A stretch of DNA of 64,000 nt from contig CM060107.1 of assembly GCA_030522415.1 (NCBI GenBank), forward strand, positions 27,804,571 to 27,868,570. Direction: 5' to 3'. Position 1 is the stretch's first letter. The number at the start of each line of letters is the position of its first letter. The position numbers were made by a program, and so were the translations under genes. Positions 61,737 to 64,000 of the stretch are shown piece after piece. The notes beneath the pieces were generated by a model. The model was not told the DNA's origin. It ran no database searches and saw only the letters and a program-made list of their open reading frames with translations. This stretch comes from Channallabes apus. Taxonomy: Eukaryota; Chordata; Actinopteri; Siluriformes; Clariidae.

Positions 61737-62426
61737 TATGTTTACATTTTAATTATTTGAGTTTTCCATGGTTGTTGACATTTCTGTCTTAATAACTGTG
61801 GGGACTATGATCAGAGGAAGGTTAAGTTTAAAATAAAAATGTTTCAATGTAATATATTTTTCTCCTGGTGCTTATTTTAAATAGGTCATAAAAAATATCA
61901 ATAATAATTAATAATTATCGTTATCGACCGATATGAAACAATTATATCGTGATACAGTTTTCAGCCATATTGCATAGCCCTAATGCTGATTATACTGTGC
62001 ATATCCTTTGTGTAGCTTGGTGGTACAAGTACACAGTACAAGTGACCCATCCTGCTGATCATTTACCTGGAACTGTCTGCCTTGTTAATCTTACAACATT
62101 TTAATTTTGTAATTAAAATAAGAGAATTTTCCACATCAGATAAAATTGTGGCATTTTACCAGTAGGGCTATCTTGTAATTGTAAAATGGAAAATTTTCTA
62201 TGTAGAATAATACAGGGGACCTGACGCACTTTCAAATAATACGTTTATAAAGGCTACTGTGTTGACCATTTAATATTTTATCTGAATTGTCGATTATGTG
62301 TTAACTATATACAGTGTAGCTACAGCATATACATTTCAATAAGTCTAAACTAAGTGTTTAAATACTTAATACTTCTTGTACAAGTATTGCATTCCTTTTT
62401 TTACAATCTCTACTATTGTATTACAG

Positions 62427-62495
62427 GTCAGGTCCAGGATCCAGGCTCAGGAGAATGTATTGATTGTGAGCCTGGGTGCAAGTCCTGCTCTCCGG
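62427..62495 (+). CDS. Furin-like cysteine-rich repeat protein, exon 3
   Basis: A 69-bp exon after a strong acceptor (a T-rich tract, then TTACAG) and before GTAAATC. It enters and leaves in phase 1. With split codons it reads GQVQDPGSGECIDCEPG, then CKSCSPG. The cysteines CIDC and CKSC, with the short Gly/Pro spacers, are typical of the start of a Fu repeat. The exon is a multiple of three, so it is also frame-neutral. Confidence 0.85.
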
Positions 62496-62675
62496 GTAAA
62501 TCTGACACTCTGACGCTAGAGGTTATCTTCTGTAGCTCTACTTATTAAAGCTATTTAATTTCAGTACTAGTAACGATTTAGTTTTTTCTCTGCAGATAGC
62601 TGTAATGTGACATACAGTAATTATGGACTTTGGTAAATGTTTGCTTGTCAGTAATGGGTTTGTTTCCTACATCAG

Positions 62676-62718
62676 GTGACCCAGAGTCCTGTAACAGCTG
62701 CACAGATGGCTACTTATT
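62676..62718 (+). CDS. Furin-like cysteine-rich repeat protein, exon 4 (gene continues beyond the window)
   Basis: A small 43-bp exon after CTACATCAG and before GTGAGTTG. It enters in phase 1 and leaves in phase 2: GDPESCNSCTDGYLL with the last codon split. The CNSC pair and the DGY step fit the end of the Fu repeat begun in exon 3, as in CLSCxDGYLL patterns of other Fu proteins. After this I find no further convincing exon before 64000. The joined exons give about 173 residues, with no stop. Any transmembrane or C-terminal domain lies to the right. Confidence 0.75.
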
Positions 62719-64000
62719 GTGAGTTGATTCATTACCTGTATGAAGATATGAAGCCTGTTGCTGTTATGAAGGTGTTTGTGTATTTTCACTGTTTTCTGCT
62801 ATATGGAATAAAGCAACCATGCTGCATAAGCAAGTGAACAAATCACAGATTGTGAGCTCCTGCATGGTGTTATGGCCTTTTTCTGTCATCTGCATCAGGT
62901 TTCCAATGGCACATAATCAAGCCTGGTTACCTGAGATCAACATGCCTCTTTGTTAAGCTTTTACATGCCTCTTTACGTGCCCATTCTCTCTGATTCTCTC
63001 ATTCAACCTTTTTTTTCTTTTTAGATCTGCCTGCCTATCTTTTATTTTCTATTCAGTTGAAATTCTTATGTTGTTTGAAGTCACTGAGTAATGATGAACC
63101 AACATTCCTCATGCTTTTCTTGTGCTTGCTATGTTGCTGTGGAAGCTTTGTCAACTCAGCTGGTTTGGGAAAGGTGAAGAAACCAGAAGAAACTGTGTTT
63201 TGGCCACAAAATGTCATGCACTGATTCCTTTCTGATAAGTGAGTGCTTTATATAAGAAACGTGAACCTGCCAAAAAATGTTCTTCATCCAAGGAGCAGAT
63301 GAGTATTTGCACCAAGAGATTCGTCCCTCTGGTGTGCCTGTGTCTGTCCATTGTAGAGCAACATAGATGGATGTGCTGGCTGCTCTCACTCGACTAATTC
63401 CAATAACACAGCAACACAGCAGGAGGTGCCAAGCAGTGCTGGAGTCTTTGCCCATGGTGAAGTGAAAAGAGCAGACATTACATCATGCTTGAGGCTCTCC
63501 CTTCTCTCAAGTCTAACCGAAATGCGAAACCATCTTTAACATTGTCTCGTTTGTTACGTCACTGGATCGCGATTGTGTGCGGATTCATTGTTTTCTTTCA
63601 TGTAACCTCTAGCCTGTTCAGCAACACAATAGCCAGTAGAATTGAAGGAGTCATTCTTTTACTAGGCCACATGTACTGTACTTCCCTGCTTATGATCATG
63701 AGACTATGTAAGAGGCAAACACTGAGCTTTGAAGTATAGTGAAGTTGGTGTGCTGTAGCTCAGTACAGTAGGTGTTAGTGTGTTCTCCTGTATGTGGGAG
63801 GACTGTATCTGTTCTCTGGTTACTGTTCACCCAGTTCAACAGGCTGCCTTAGGTATCTCTTTGTGCTGTTCAGCCTGGGAGAGGAGTCCTGGCCATTTAA
63901 CCTTTAAAATAAAATTCATGTTTCTGCTTACTGTTACAGAGAATATTTAACTTGCTCATCCAATTTATGGTGAAAGACATATAATGTCTGCTTAACTCCT
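62719..64000 (+). other. Intron of the furin-repeat gene up to the right edge
   Basis: Starts with GTGAGTTG. AG sites with pyrimidine tracts occur near 62899, 63025 and 63940, but none is followed by a cysteine-rich frame in the needed phase. The minus-strand frame 63156-63455 and the plus-strand frame 63485-63739 show no known domain. Confidence 0.55.

Larger units (their letters stand above)
59491..61982. mobile_element. hAT-like non-autonomous element, split by a Tc1 insertion
   Basis: The left end TAGGGCTGGGCGATA and right end (complement) TAGGGCTATGCAATA match at 12 of 15 positions. They are flanked by ATGGTGAT (59483-59490) and ATGCTGAT (61983-61990), an 8-bp duplication with one mismatch, as expected for hAT. 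Its own DNA is 59491-60115 plus 61737-61982; the interior is a younger Tc1. The left part is GC-richer than its surroundings but has no clear transposase frame. It sits in intron 2 of the furin-repeat gene. Confidence 0.8.

Noticed and set aside
63937..64000. Fifth exon of the furin-repeat gene after TTACAG at about 63941
   Set aside because: In the required phase it reads only a few residues with one Cys, then a stop. It does not continue the repeat pattern.

Overview
The window looks like nuclear DNA of a teleost fish, possibly an otophysan such as a catfish (genus-level guess only). It is AT-rich and full of long CA/TG microsatellites. It carries many copies of a tRNA-derived SINE and several fish-type Tc1/mariner transposons. 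The genes have spliced, vertebrate-style exons. I saw no operons, CRISPR arrays or prokaryotic signals.

Two genes are visible, both incomplete and arranged head to head. On the minus strand, 5210-5364 is the first coding exon of an OTUD7-family (Cezanne) deubiquitinase; it encodes the family's N-terminus, beginning [15 protein letters not shown]. The rest of that gene lies beyond the left edge. Its 5' noncoding exon and promoter are probably the CpG-rich block at about 48.64-48.92 kb, which contains a CRE and two CACCC/GC boxes and ends in a minus-strand splice donor at 48641. That would make about 43 kb of the window (5365-48640) its first intron. On the plus strand, four exons (55949-56153, 59177-59380, 62427-62495, 62676-62718) encode a signal peptide followed by furin-like cysteine-rich repeats. 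All splice phases agree, and the gene continues past the right edge. I cannot name its orthologue.

The rest is mobile-element and repeat DNA. Left to right: a decayed LINE with a YADD motif (about 640-1475); an unclassified AT-rich element at 1785-2130 with an inverted relative at 14239-14610; a 3'-end L2/CR1-like LINE (12486-13790); about 18 copies or fragments of one tRNA-derived SINE family, four with perfect 12-14 bp target-site duplications; a Tc1 transposon with long terminal inverted repeats at 33268-34853; deleted Tc1 derivatives at 37266-38050 and 53852-54391; a second SINE type with a 15-bp duplication at 38406-38641; Tc1 remnants at 6.6, 10.2, 28.1 and 49.1-49.5 kb; an inverted-repeat element at 42577-42821; and, inside intron 2 of the furin-repeat gene, a Tc1 element nested in an older hAT-like element.

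No clearly new multi-gene system is visible. The most unusual signals are a strong excess of the near-palindrome TAC(A/T)GTA across non-coding DNA, the unidentified furin-repeat gene, a SINE composite with perfect 51-bp inverted ends, and a run of 23 G.
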